Assembly (NCBI GenBank): GCA_021904315.1
Contig: CM038923.1
Location: 19,412,038 to 19,476,037, forward strand
From: Sphagnum magellanicum
Taxonomy: Eukaryota > Streptophyta > Sphagnopsida > Sphagnales > Sphagnaceae
Reading direction: 5' to 3'
DNA length: 64,000 nucleotides
In this document: one piece after another, positions 46,980 through 59,200 of the stretch
Position numbering within the stretch: position 1 is the stretch's first letter
Layout: every line of letters begins with the position of its first letter
Program-made: the position numbers and the translations under genes
Notes under the pieces: model-generated
The model's input: the letters and a program-made list of their open reading frames with translations, nothing else
What the model was told of the DNA's origin: nothing
Databases searched by the model: none

Positions 46980-47500
46980 TACTCTTTCGGACATCCTCCC
47001 AGGGGAAACACTGGTCGAAAACAGCAAGACGCACAGGACCTCTTCAAACTTCAACAAACCCCCAACTTATGTGAATTGTACACAGAGCTTTATAATATGC
47101 AACAGCAATCTTCACATGTCCAAAACAAGCTGCACGACGTGTAGGGCAATCCGGCGCGAGAAAGGAAGTGACAGAGAGTGGCCGGAGCGAAGAAAAATGT
47201 CAGAAGAGGAAAGTGAAATCAAAAAGTCTACAATCTACAGCTACCACCGAGACAAGAAGCAATTTCTTTCTTGCTGCGCAAGGGAGAAAGCTGCATCTAA
47301 CAGTACCTCTTGGGGAGGTGGAAACGCCGTCAGGTCTTGAAATCTCTAAAGTGTAAAATTTGGTGATAAAATTAGTCGAAATTGCTTGAGAAAAACACAA
47401 ACTTCCCAAATTTTTATTAAAAAGGGGACAATTCGACTGAAAAACGCTCGTGCTTACTGCGCAGGTAGTCTTTCTGGCAACAGCGCAGTAATGTTCTCAA
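46980..47500 (+). repeat. Direct duplication, unit C, copy 2
   Basis: Partner of 37990-38500, same strand and order. An open plus frame runs through most of it (46885-47340) and aligns with the open frame of copy 1. It lies about 0.4 kb upstream of the unknown minus-strand gene, where a promoter would be expected. Confidence 0.7.
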
Positions 47501-47900
47501 CTGTGTATTTTTGTCAATTTTGTGATATCAAAAATTTGGCGAATTTTTCCCAAAAAATAGAAAAATCAATCAAAATTACCAAAAAAAATTTGTTCAAATT
47601 TGTGAAGTAGGTTTATTAGTAATTATGCACAAGAGGCTTTAGCCAAATTGAGCTAGAGTGAGGAGGGGGGCCTTATTGGATCATATTTTTTAAATATAGT
47701 GATTGTAGACTTTTTTTCCTTTCATAATGTGGCAACTTCCATTATAAAAAACACATTTTCCCAATCTTTTTGTTAATTTTTTTTTGTTGCAATTGGTCCA
47801 TGTAATTTTGTGTTTCAATTTTCATTAATCCAATGCAATTGGGGATAGATTTTCACCCACAGTTATAGATGCACCTTTTTTTGAAAGTTTGGCAGTTATC

Positions 47901-48124
47901 GATGCTAGAGGTCTGCAAATATCCATCATGACACAATCTTTAGGTCTATATTGGACGATGCTAGAGGTTTGTATGCATCCATCATGACACAACATTTAGG
48001 TCTATATTGGATGATGCTGGAGGTTTGTAAACATCCATCATGACACAACCTTTAGGTCTATATTGGACGATGTTGGAGGTTTATAATCATCCATCATGAC
48101 ACAACTTTTAGGTCTATCTTGGAC
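47901..48124. repeat. Tandem repeat of 56 bp, four copies
   Basis: Units start 'gatgctagagg' or variants at 47901, 47957, 48013 and 48069; each contains 'catccatcatgacacaa' and 'ttaggtctat(a/c)ttgga'. Period is exactly 56 bp with few substitutions, so the array is young or homogenised. Confidence 0.9.
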
Positions 48125-48499
48125 AATGATTCCATTTTCTCAGGATCCAGAGCCCATATTCGCTCTTGTTCAAGCAAAGAGGCAAGGCTATAGTTGATTG
48201 TTAAGCCATGTATTCATTCATTTCACATTGCACATTCTACTTTCATTTCAATGTTGTGTTTTTGTTTCAATTTGATTCAAACTTTAACATTTAATTTTCT
48301 CATGTGTGAATGTGGACATGGGTTAAACATATTAAGCATGCATCCAGCATGTTGTTTGTTTGGAGGTTAACAAATAACACACATGATGTCATCAGAAACG
48401 TCATGTAGACCCTCGCCTAAGAGAGTGAACATGATGTATGGAAAGAATGGTGGTACACCTTTACATTAAGAACTTCATTATGAGCTGATCTTTACATGA

Positions 48500-49260
48500 C
48501 CCCTATCACAACCCTACTTTGAAAGAATGTGAAGATGATTATCACACTCTCGAAATGGGGACTTGGGAGTCCTTCAGGACTTTCGAAACTTCAAAGTTCA
48601 ATTGCAGGGGTCAAAACACCTCGCATCAGAGTGTTCTTCATATCATTGGAAAGCTTTCGAAACATAGATGTCGAAAATGGGCTCGCATGGTCCATTTGGA
48701 CATATGCAGCACAAGTTAAAGGCATCAAGAAGTGTCGGGAGTCAAACTAGCAGTTTGACTCCCGACCATTAAAAGTCGGGAATCAACCCGACCTCGGTCC
48801 ATGCAAGTAGAGTGTGACACACCATTGGAAAGCTCTCAAGGAGAATTACAAGTTTGCTTCAGACCTCATCCCAATCATAGGCCTGAACAAGAAGTTATGA
48901 TCTTGCAAAGTCCCAAGAGTCTAAACCGAGATAGTTTTGGAATTCTTCCTTGGAAATCCCGGGACAAAAAGCCATTCGGATGTGGGTGCCGCAGAGAGGC
49001 GTAGAGAATACTATATGGTGGAAGGTGGTGGCTTCCCCCAAGTTTGGGCCATGATGAGGTTTGTGAGTCCAAAGTCGCCCGTGGCTTGTCTTAGCACTAA
49101 AGGTGTTTCAAAAAGTGAATTAACCAATTTGTTGGTTGGTTTGATGTAGGTTCGAATAAGTAAGTAAGGCTTATCACTCTTCCTAATCTCATCCCGAAGC
49201 TTCAACATGCCCCTCTACCCTTCTTAGTGTTGAAAATTGGGAGCCTGCCCCGAATTCCTC
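48500..49260. repeat. Repeat-like non-coding segment containing a perfect hairpin
   Basis: GC-richer than its surroundings, with a conspicuous palindrome at 48734-48766 and phrases such as 'ccattggaaagct' occurring twice (about 48650 and 48820). It looks like part of a dispersed element of unknown class, but no ends, target-site duplication or coding domain could be fixed. Confidence 0.4.
48734..48766. other. Perfect 15-bp inverted repeat with a 3-nt loop
   Basis: Arms 'gtcgggagtcaaact' (48734-48748) and its exact reverse complement (48752-48766) are separated by 'agc'. A further 'gtcggga' copy follows at 48775. It would form a strong stem in RNA or single-stranded DNA. Confidence 0.9.
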
Positions 49261-49371
49261 ACAATTCCGTTGTTTGAATAATTTAGACTCAAGGAACTAG
49301 GGAGTGCATCAACCCCCAAGGACTAGGTCTTTGTTGCCAATGTGATAATTACAAACCCGACATAAAAGACA

Positions 49372-49600
49372 ATGGCTACGAATGTCATTAATCGATCACG
49401 AAGTGTAGTTGCAAAACTTAACGCCATTATTAAAATCCACAAATATACAAGGATTCATGACAAGCACCATTTTATTTCAATGGCCATGGAGGTGCATGGC
49501 GCACTTTGGCATGATATAGATCGTTTCATTAAGGAATGTGCTTGTCTTTTCCATAATAGATGATCAAGAGAGATCATTTATCCTTATCTTTTTACATTCA
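49372..49600 (+). mobile_element. Probable retroposon (LINE-type) coding scrap
   Basis: A 63-codon frame (NVINRSRSVVAKLNAIIKI ... MAMEVHGALWHDIDRFIKE) resembles, from memory, the C-terminal part of reverse-transcriptase-bearing non-LTR elements of non-flowering plants, and the following bases seem to continue the match in another frame (SFILIFLHSIFQ). No reverse transcriptase motif is visible, so the family call is tentative. Confidence 0.35.
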
Positions 49601-50425
49601 ATTTTTCAAAGTAGATTTTAATATTGTTTTTCAGCATGTTTAGCCTTTGTATAGAAAGGACGATTAGTTGGAAGGAGATGTTTGTTTTATGCCTTCTATT
49701 ATTATTAGATGTCACGATTTGCATGACTCACTTGCTCTAACATAGTCAAAATATGTCAATGTTATGTAATTCCTTATCCAAAAATAATTTAATACTTTCC
49801 TTTTTTTTAAATGATGATACAAAGTTAGTTTATGAATGTTTATTGTAAAAAGTCAGCACAGGTGACAGATGTCAATCTGTGAGGTTTTTGAAATAATTAG
49901 GAGTGGTGGTTATTTGATTCTGTATTTTTTTCCCCAAAAACCTAAAACCAGTAGTTATGGAAAAATAATCAAGGAATCACCCAATATTGAAATGTTCACC
50001 AAGTGTTACTTTGGACAGTGAGTTCATTATTTTTTGGGACAAATTTGTCAAACATATTTCATTAGAGTTTCAACAACTCAATTGATTTTGTCAAATCTTT
50101 GATGCGGAACATTAGATTTTTGGTAAGATTTTATTTTGTTAGTGGAACGGTACACCCCATTCAATGTGAATAAGATTTCAACTATTTCTTTTTTGTTTGA
50201 GGCATTATCCCTAGGGAGGGAGTGACTTTAGACAAACGAACGGGCAATGAAGGAAAATGATGCAAACATTTCTTTTGCTACATAATTATTACAAAAGCAT
50301 ACACTTTTAATATATCCATATTTAACCAACTTTTTGGACTCTTGGGATGTGTAAATGAGATTGAAGTGTGTACCTCTTATAGGCCTCAAGCGGATTTCAC
50401 CAACTAGTTGGAGAGGGCTAAGGTG
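49600..50425. other. AT-rich interval without a recognisable gene
   Basis: Homopolymer-rich DNA with short frames only. Confidence 0.5.
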
Positions 50426-50429
50426 TAAC

Positions 50430-51900
50430 ATCTAACCATGATATCGAATGTTCCTCATTAGCAATGAAAAAATACAACCAACACCATATAAAGAGATGTC
50501 CTTGCAATATAAACAAAAAAAGCATGAAGCCCAAATTTGAATTTCTACCCCACAATAACAAAACAAATGAATAATTGAATCCTTGGAAAAAACAATGGAT
50601 GTAGTAGAAAATGAACATAGTATTTTAAATAAAACAAGCAAACATTGGCATGTCCCTTTATAACTTTTCTTTAATTTCTCTTTCAAATAATTTGAATCAT
50701 AAGATATGATCAAGGAAATAATGGTCACAAGGTGTGTTCATGGAGGAAGAAGATGTAGCAGTGGTGGTTTGGACATTTGATATGCAATAATGTGAACCTT
50801 CCATATCCTTTTGAGAGCTCAAGATGAAGGTGGTGGAACTTGTTTAGACTAGATCAACCCCTTTCAAAAATAGAATTATTGGGAACTCCTAGTGGTATTG
50901 GTTCAAGCATCAACATCCAAAGTTAAATGTTTAACTTGTGGAAGGACTTCAAGTTTACTAAGAACAAGATTTGACAAGCCAATCTTGTGATTATTTCTAC
51001 CAAACCATGAAAAAACTATACATTCAAAACAAATATAATGAAGATCATATGTGGAATTCAAATGAGATAAGGATTTAGGAAGGGCACCAATCAAGGGCCA
51101 AAGTTTTGGCAGGAAGGGGTTCACATCAGGTTTATAACACCATTCCCAAATCCAAGGAATGGTTGATTATAAACTATGTTGTAAATGCAATAGGAGGTTC
51201 CTTGCCAAGGTTTTACATATTTAGAGGTTATAGGATAAAAGAAAATTACATCAAGCATTGTAAAGAAGGAACATGTATGGTGATGCAAAGGAAAACATAG
51301 ATGACTTCTTTTTTATTCAACAAATTTATATCATTCTTCAATAGGTCAATCTAGGTGGCATCACAAAATGCAATCGAGATCTATTAAATTCTTTAGATGG
51401 ACATGGGTCATTAAAAACAATAGAATAAGCATAGGAATTTAGATTGGACACTATTACATTACCATTTCACACTTTTCATGCATTTAAACCATTAAATATG
51501 AATTGTTTCAAACCTTTCAAAATAGCTTTTTAAAAATATAGGGACAATGCAATGGTAAAAAATAATCACTGCAAATCACTGTAGACTATGTGGACAAGAC
51601 TTTCGACCAATCTTTGTCTAGGAAAAACATTAAGAATGGGTTTGGGAGTGCAAGGATTTGACCATTCAATGCATAGACAATGGATGACAATATCAAACAT
51701 TAGGAACATGTTCCTAATTCCTTCACCCCAACTAAGAAGGCAACTTAATGAATAACATAAAAACATGCAAAAGAAAATTTCAACGTAGCTTGGACAATAA
51801 CTACAATATGGGAAATAAAGGATAGGTTTCATGAGAATTTTGTAGCTAGTTTAAAGGCCCATCCTTCATTGTACATAGGTGTGAACCTTGATGTAGGATT
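50430..51900 (+). mobile_element. pogo-type (Tc1/mariner) transposon remnant with DDE transposase
   Basis: In order on the plus strand: N-terminal helix-turn-helix scraps (MDVVENEHSI near 50590; EEEDVAVVVWTFDMQ near 50742-50790), a CENP-B-like DNA-binding block (ELKMKVVELV near 50815), then the DDE domain: YIQNKYNEDHMWNSNE (51017-51063), NTIPKSKEWLIINYVVNAIG (about 51140-51200), FYIFRGYRIKENYIKHCKEG, LDGHGS (about 51394-51411) and WVDKTFDQSLSRKNIKNGF (about 51585-51640). The usual first catalytic Asp (WNxDE) is Asn here and several stops interrupt the frame, so it is inactive. Terminal inverted repeats were not located. Confidence 0.75.
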
Positions 51901-52224
51901 AGATAATTAGAGGGAGGCTAAGGCTATGGCAAGAGCTCAAATGCAACAAAAGGGACATGTTGCAATGAGGTTGCAACAAACCAAATTAGAGTAACATCTT
52001 GTAGATGGGGAAGGTGTGAAGGGACTTGGATTCCAAAAGGAAAAATATTAAAACAAAACAAACATGATGAAGGGTTCAAATGTCAACATGACAACATAGA
52101 TAAGGCGATGCATTGGGAAGGAGGGGGGTCATGAAGTTCCATGAAACATAATGCATTGCAATTCATTGGTGGTGGGGGGGTGTACACATTCGAACTCTTC
52201 TAAAAGTTTAATTGTAAAAAAAAG

Positions 52225-52860
52225 GGTGGAAACAAGTTTGGGTGAAGGGGGATGTGCAAACCAAAAATGTAACAACAATGCCCATGAATGATGATGATAA
52301 TTGACTTAAAAGATAGGGGGAAATGTTTTCCAATGTTTGAGGTGGCAAGCTCTAATAATGAACCAATACCTAGGAAAGAAAAAAAAATGGATGGGGGGCT
52401 TCTAAAACTAAGCAACCAAAGCAATGCCTTGCATAGAGAGAGGGGTGGTTTGGAGTTGAACAATGAAGGTGCAAAAATAAACAAATATAAAATGGGGGTT
52501 TGGAATTGAACAATGAAGGCACACAAAACAAATAGAAATGGGGGGGGGGGGGGGGGTTTGGAATTGAATGAGGAAGGTGACAGATGACCTACCCAAAAAA
52601 AAAAAAAGTTTAGAATTGAATGATGAAGGTGACTTTCAAAAAGAGAAGGTCTAGAAGTAAGTAATGAACGTGAACAACATGTAGAGTGAAAAAAACAAAG
52701 GTTTCGAGCTAAGCAATGAAAGTGACTTACACAAAACGAGAAAAAAAGGGTCTAGAGTTGAACAATGAAGGCAAGAAAGAAGGAGATAAAGGGTTTGGTA
52801 TTGTACAACAAAGGCAACTTGCACAAAGAAAAAGAAAGAAAGCTTGGAATTGAAAAAACA
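52225..52860. repeat. Degenerate minisatellite of about 45-60 bp units
   Basis: At least eight units with the core 'g(g/a)a(a/g)ttgaa(c/t)(a/g)atgaaggtg' start near 52449, 52500, 52558, 52612, 52660, 52710, 52752 and 52796, separated by A- or G-rich spacers, including 17 consecutive G at 52540-52556. Inverted versions of the core appear just beyond, at 52925-52970. Confidence 0.7.
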
Positions 52861-52973
52861 AAATGCACAAGTAGGACCTTTTTTCTTTCCCTCCTAACCT
52901 TCTTTTATGTGTTGCCTTTGTCATTCAACTCCAAACCTTCTTTTTTTTTCTATTGCCTTCATCATTCAATTGA

Positions 52974-55170
52974 TTATAAATGACATCTTTTCAAACTAAT
53001 GAGGATTCCCACCAAGGAAAAGATCCTTTTAGTTTCTATTTGGGAACCAACAATCATTAAAATCTGATGAACAAAAAACCCAAATTTGAGAATCATGGCT
53101 TCATGTTTCTCCCACCATCGAAAAGGACACTTGATTTCCTTCACATCTACTTGATAATGCCAACAAACCAATAGTTTTCTCTTAACAAGCTTTTTTGTTG
53201 GTTCAATACTCCTTGTTATCATTTGAAAAATATCCAAATGCTATCATCATCCACTTTTTTGTTAGCAAAACCATTATTAAATTCTATCGATGGATGCAAG
53301 GGGTAATAACATTTCATGAACATAGGTTATAATGAAATTGTATCATATTGCTCAATAATTGTTATGCCTTGATCATGACCAATGAAAGAAGACACTAAAC
53401 GAAGAATTTTTAATCTTGTGTCCAACATTAAAGCTAACATATAATGTATTTTTCTTTCATCAAATTTCTTCAAGAAGGAAAGAAAACTATTTATAACTCC
53501 ACAAACCTCTTTTCTAATGTTGGAAGCCAAACAAATCAACTCAAATGCCACATTAGAATCCTCTTCCATTAGGGTCTAAAAAGATGGTGCATTTTTTGGT
53601 TCTTCTTTAAATTTCAAGCTCATGGAAATGGCCAAACGAAGGGCATCATTTAATAACCAATGTCCACTAGATTGGTTTATAACACAAGCAATTATAACAT
53701 AGGGAGAAACAATCAACAAAAAATTGAAAAATATGCCATGTCAAAGGGGGTAGAATTATGGTTGTCATCCTCATTGAACTTTGCATGTTATAACAAAGCA
53801 TTATAGCATTCTTGGACTACAAAGTTTTTTGAAAAAGAATGATTATGTTGGCAAACTTACAAAAAAAACAACAAATGATCATCATTTACATTGTAACAAA
53901 TCTTAACAAAAGTAATAATAAATAAGGAAAAATTAAATTTTTGATGATAATTTTGTTTTAACTTGAGTGTTCAATTTTCTTTGAGGAAGATTGAAATCTG
54001 CATAAGCCTTGTTCCATTCTTATTTTCCTTTCCTCCATTTTTTTGGCCAAGTTATGAATTTCTATAGGTCAAATTGGGCAATTTTGACAAATATATATTT
54101 CAAACCTTTACATATTTTTTCATCAATTGAAGCATACTAACAGGCCTTAGAGAATGCATGGCCAAAATAACTACCCTAAATTTTTTTTGCCAAACCTAAA
54201 ACATCACTACTTACAACAGACTTTAAGGCCAGAGTTATAATATTTAAATTAAATCACACACAAGTAATTATTTTTTTTCTTGAATCATACTTGCATAACA
54301 ACTTAATTAAGTCTTTGGCTAATGCATGCCTAGAGGTATAAGATGCTTGAAAATGCCCAATTGCAATATGTTTTGGTTGCCAATCAAACCCCAAAAAATT
54401 AATAACAAGGACATAAATGTCATAAGCCCCTTTTGACATCCACAAATCAAAACTTGTTGTTACATAATAACAATAATCTACCAAAGCAAGTAGGACATAC
54501 AATTGTTTAAATTTTTCCATTAACTCGGACAAAATTTCTCTTGAAACTATTTCTTAAAAAACAAAACAACCCTTGGACATAAATGTAAATTAAATATTTT
54601 TGACCAGTGGTTTTCAACAAAATGCATGGGAAAATGGTTTTTAACAATTACATGACCTAAACCTTTCGAAAACTACTTTTGCTACACATCATCTTTTTTG
54701 TAAGAATCTTTGGTGGCAAAAAAATTAAAGATAGTGGTTCCATTTACATGAGGTATTTTCTTTGTTGGTTGTTTCTCATAAGGTTCATTTAATAAATTTT
54801 TTACTTCTTCAAAATGTTTTCACAATCATACAATGGTCTGCATAAACATGTTTTTTTAATACAATAATTCCATTTGCATTGTTATCCAATATCAAACCTT
54901 TCCTTGCTTCTATTTTGGCATTTGTTATTAAAATTGGACTTGCATAATAAAACATGTATCTCATCAATTGTGAACACTTAAGATACCCTAGTTTATTGTT
55001 ATTTACATAATAAAATGGCCAACATAATGCATTCATGCTATCATGTATCCATTTTTTTATTTGAATATTCAATTTTTTCAAAATAAATTTCATTTTTTCT
55101 TTCCCCTTGTATGCATTAATGTTTTTTTTATGTTTGTAGACTTGGTTGAATTTCAAACTTTTCTTCCATT
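52974..55170 (-). mobile_element. hAT-superfamily transposon remnant
   Basis: Minus-strand pieces in the order of a hAT transposase: BED-type zinc finger (KGLILDNNANGIIVLKKHV then ADH, about 54890-54820), catalytic-domain start (SFDLWMSKGAYDIYVLVINF, about 54465-54400), middle part (NVAFELICLASNIRKEV; MLALMLDTRLKILRLVSSFI, about 53555-53380) and the C-terminal dimerisation motif (FRWWEKHEAMILKFGF; IVGSQIETKRIFSLVGIL, about 53130-53005). The frame is broken many times and stretches are missing or unrecognisable. Terminal inverted repeats and the 8-bp target duplication were not found. Confidence 0.8.
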
Positions 55171-55610
55171 CTCTCTTCTTCCATTACAACATCATTTAGA
55201 TATATTTCATCATTATTACTTCTTTTTTTTCATTTTGCGATGATTTTCTTATCATCAATTGTGAAATAAAATTTTACCAGATAAATGGCGAAAAAAACCA
55301 AACAATAATAGGCAAACTTCTAAGGTATTAGAAAGAAAATTTATAAAAACATTTACAAAAATGAAGTGCAATGTAAGGTTAAAATGTAAGTTAGAACGTA
55401 ATTGAACTTTAGAATAGAATAACCTTGCAACCAAAAATTGAAAAAAGAAAAATCAAAAGTTAAAACTAAAAAAACTAAGCTAAAAAAAGCCAAAAACTTA
55501 AATAAAACAACAAAACTTTTGAATAATTTTTATAAAAAAAACTACATTATTTTCTTAAAATGACATTTCATGCTCCAAATTTTAAAACTTGCACATGGTA
55601 AGAAGCGGGG
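55170..55610. other. AT-rich spacer
   Basis: A-rich and T-rich runs between the hAT remnant and the G tract; no gene. Confidence 0.5.

Positions 55611-55613
<3 letters not shown>

Positions 55614-55650
<37 letters not shown>
55614..55650 (+). repeat. Poly-G tract, 37 bases
   Basis: Thirty-seven uninterrupted G directly after a G-rich lead-in, in a region otherwise poor in G and C. The exact length is likely unstable or a sequencing approximation. Confidence 0.8.
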
Positions 55651-55651
<1 letters not shown>

Positions 55652-55674
55652 ATACATCACTTCAACAAATAAAT

Positions 55675-56160
55675 AATTGCTAGCAACAACACAAGGCAAG
55701 GAGCAATGAGCATCAACAACATAAGGAGAGGAGAGAGCATTAGTAATGCAAGCCAAGGAATGAACAACAATAATGTAAAGTGAAGAATAAGTAATAGCAA
55801 CAATGCAAGGTGACGAATGAAAAACATCAATGTAAAGTAAAGAATGAGCAATAGTAATGCAATGCGAAGAGTGAGCAATAGAAATGCAAGGCAAAAAGTG
55901 AGTAATAACAACACAAAGAAGGGTGAGATGAATACTTAGTGTGGAACAAATAACAATAATGCAAGGTGAGTAGTGAGCAACAACAATGCAAGGTGAACAA
56001 TGAACAATAACAACATAAGGTAAGCAATGACATAAAGTAAGGACCAAATAGTAGCAACATAAAGCAAGGATCAAGAAGTAACAATGCAAGGTGAGGAGCA
56101 AGCAATAGACATGCAAAGCGAAGAGTAAACAACAACAAAAGAAAGGTGAGGAACAAATGT
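55675..56160. repeat. Degenerate 33-bp minisatellite
   Basis: About fourteen copies of a unit like 'aacaatgcaaggtgaggagtgagcaatag' with period near 33 bp. Because the period is a multiple of three and the minus strand of the unit lacks stops, a long minus frame (55568-56467) full of 11-residue Leu/Cys/His repeats appears; it is a by-product of the repeat. Confidence 0.8.
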
Positions 56161-56164
56161 GAGA

Positions 56165-56200
56165 CAAAACAAAAAAAAAAAAAAAAAAAACAAAAAAACA
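56165..56200 (+). repeat. Poly-A tract
   Basis: A run of A with single C interruptions at the end of the minisatellite. Confidence 0.8.
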
Positions 56201-59200
56201 CACATTAACAAGGTTACAAAGCTTCCTAGGTCCTAGCAAGGTAAAATAGACCAAAAAAATAATCCATCCAAAATCCAATTTAAAAATGAAATAATTTTGT
56301 ATATGGACACAAGAAAGTAGATTCAAAATATTTTGAAGTAAAAATATGAAAACATAGGTCATTACATTTAATTTATGGGAAGTTGGATACAAAGTTTGAA
56401 CAACTTTGGAATCATAAAAATAGGTTGAAAATACATTTGAAACTAATAGGGTCAAAATGGTCTTCAAACCTATTTCATATTAAAAATTTGATATATTATG
56501 ATTATAACATGCAAAATTTGTTAATACATAAGTATATTTTAGGGCCTCATTAATTTGAAAATTTTAAAAATCAATATTTCATTTATATGTACCCCATTTT
56601 GTAAGATTGAACATTTTGTGCAAGTAAAAACATTTTTTTAAATTCTACTTTATTCTATTTTGAAGATGGTGTTTTTTAACATTTTAAATATAAAATGAAA
56701 GATTATCATCATGTTAATAATTATACAAAATAAATTTTCTACTTTCAATACATTAAAAAAAATTCATGACTACTTGTTTTTTTTTTTGACATAGAAGAGT
56801 GAGCCGTCTACTTTACCTTGCTTCCACCCTCTTGATTTTTATATCCCTCTTCATTTGTGGTTTCCCCTAGTTGAACCACCGCTTTAAACCTTAAACCCTA
56901 CATCATTGTTGAAATATATTAAATTGCATGATTCAAATGCATTTTCAATCAAATTAAATAGTTATTTTACCTTTAAAATATGAACGATGTGTAAATCTTG
57001 GGAAAATATTCTAAATTGAAGTTTTTTTTTCTTCATTTGGACAGTATATGAGAAAAATAATAATAATTGAAGTTGATTTTTTTTTTAAATTTTGCAACAA
57101 ACAACATAATAAATATAAATTTATTCATCACATCACATGTATCATGTCAAATGAAGTGATTATATGGCAAAAGCAATAGGTTATCACCTTTTAATCCAAG
57201 GTTCAAACTTTGTTAAAACTTTCATGTGGTCAACAATGTATGTTGATCATATAGTCAACATTGTATGTTGACTATATGTACATAAAATGATTCTTTAAAT
57301 ATACAAAATAAAAGTTCGAATTAATATTAAATAAATCATTAAATTATTCAAATAAATAAATAAAAATAATAAATGTCATGTGGCAATTTCTAATTTGATT
57401 AATTCCAAGTGAATTCACTTGTTCATACCGACCCATCGCCAATCACCAAGAAATGTGGTGAATTCATTAGATTTTCAATCTAATTAATTATTGATGATAT
57501 CGTCTAAATGATTAATGAAACTCCTAATCCACTAAGGATGCAACTTTATTAGTGCACATTGAAATAAAAAGTTGGATGTTAACTTTCTATTTTTTATTCT
57601 TGTACTTCCTTTTCCAAGGTAATTTTGGGTTGTCTATTGTAATTTTTCTACTGCAAGAGATGCCTAAGGCCCACAAGACCCATGACCAATTTCACCATCC
57701 AATTTTCAGTTTGTTTTGGGTTTTGTTAGATAAACCCCAACTTAGTTAGCAAATGAGTGGCTAGTCAACTTTAGAGCTTTAGAGTAATCTTGGAGGAAAA
57801 GATTGTTGCCCACGATTACCTACCTATCTACTTGTTCATGAGGATTTACTTACCTAACTATGACTACTTATTTATTTACTTGTTCACAATTACCAACCTA
57901 CCTTGCAATACCTTCATTCATATACATATTGCATTTTTCTAAGTTTGTCTATATGCACTTCCAAGTTACATTCTACCTCCTCCATCACCTAACTTCACTT
58001 CCAAAGGAACACATGCACCTTCATTGCATTTTCAAGTATGTCTAGCTTGAAGTTCATCATCACTTTTTTTTTGTGTTTTTTCAAGCCTTTGTGCAAAACT
58101 TTAGAACAACCTAAAGCTTCCTCTTTGGCTTGCCCTCGTGTAAGTCATATGAGTTTCAAGGAACATTTAAAGCAACCTAGTAGGCACCTTTCCATTGTAG
58201 GTTCCATTGATGGTCCTCTCCAAGTCTAAGTTGTGGTGTGTTTTATGAAATTTTTGGTTCACCCATGGTTCATATAGTCACCATTTAAATTCCAATTTGG
58301 ATTAATTAATTAATTATTTTTGCATTCCAAATTAAACATGGGAATTAATATTATTTTCACCCCACATGCTATAATCTAAATAAATTCCATGGATTTGAAA
58401 ATGGAAACATAAATAAATCTAGGCCCCAACTAGCAAGTATTTTCCCTTGTGTGTATCACTAGTAAGGGTCAATAGGGTCCAAATTCTTTAAGATGTACGA
58501 AAATCTTGTCACCATGCTCAATCTTTTTTACCTAGTCATTTTACCATGTAATAACACATCTATGGAAGATTATGATGGAATCTAAAATTGTAGTGGTCTA
58601 AAATATGGTAGTTATGAAATATTTGACTATTTTTTATTCATTATTTTTTATGGGGATCTAAATATAAGGTAAAAAAGGACTAGGTCCTATTCATCTTGGG
58701 TGGCACACCTTAAATTTAAAAGAAATTGACCTGACAATTATTAATTTTTTCATCCACCAATGGAGTCTATTCCCCCCCAACAATAATATCTTCCTTATCT
58801 TTAAATTAAAATTCACTAGACTATTTATTGGTGTGGCATATGTTTTGGGTTTAAGTAGGACATGCAAAAACTAGATTTGTTTTTATGGCTTTGAACAATG
58901 ACTATCAAGTTTAAACTTGTTTAAGGTGCCACGGTTGTCAATAATTTAATATTCCAAATACAAGAAAAACAAGGATTATGATGTTATACATTTTTTGTAA
59001 AAAAATTCAAGTAGACCAATTTCTTAACCTTGGGCTATGGAGGATGTTGATGTTCACCTAACTTTAGACAAACAATTTTTTCTTAAGTTGAATGTTATCC
59101 TTTTTGGGACTTGGAATGGGGTTCCATTATTTCCTACATAGGAAATTTTGGAAATTGATGTGTTGCATAATAGGGAAAAATGTATATCCATATTTATGTG

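Noticed and set aside
47901-48124. Regular repeat array as a CRISPR
   Set aside because: The units are contiguous with no unique spacers, and the sequence context is a plant nuclear genome.
48500-49260. Segment as a long terminal repeat of a retroelement
   Set aside because: No partner repeat, primer-binding site or coding domain could be found around it.
55568-56467. A 299-codon minus-strand open frame rich in Leu, Cys and His that looks like a membrane protein
   Set aside because: It is the translation of a 33-bp minisatellite plus the poly-G and poly-A runs; the 11-residue period equals the DNA repeat period and no domain is present.
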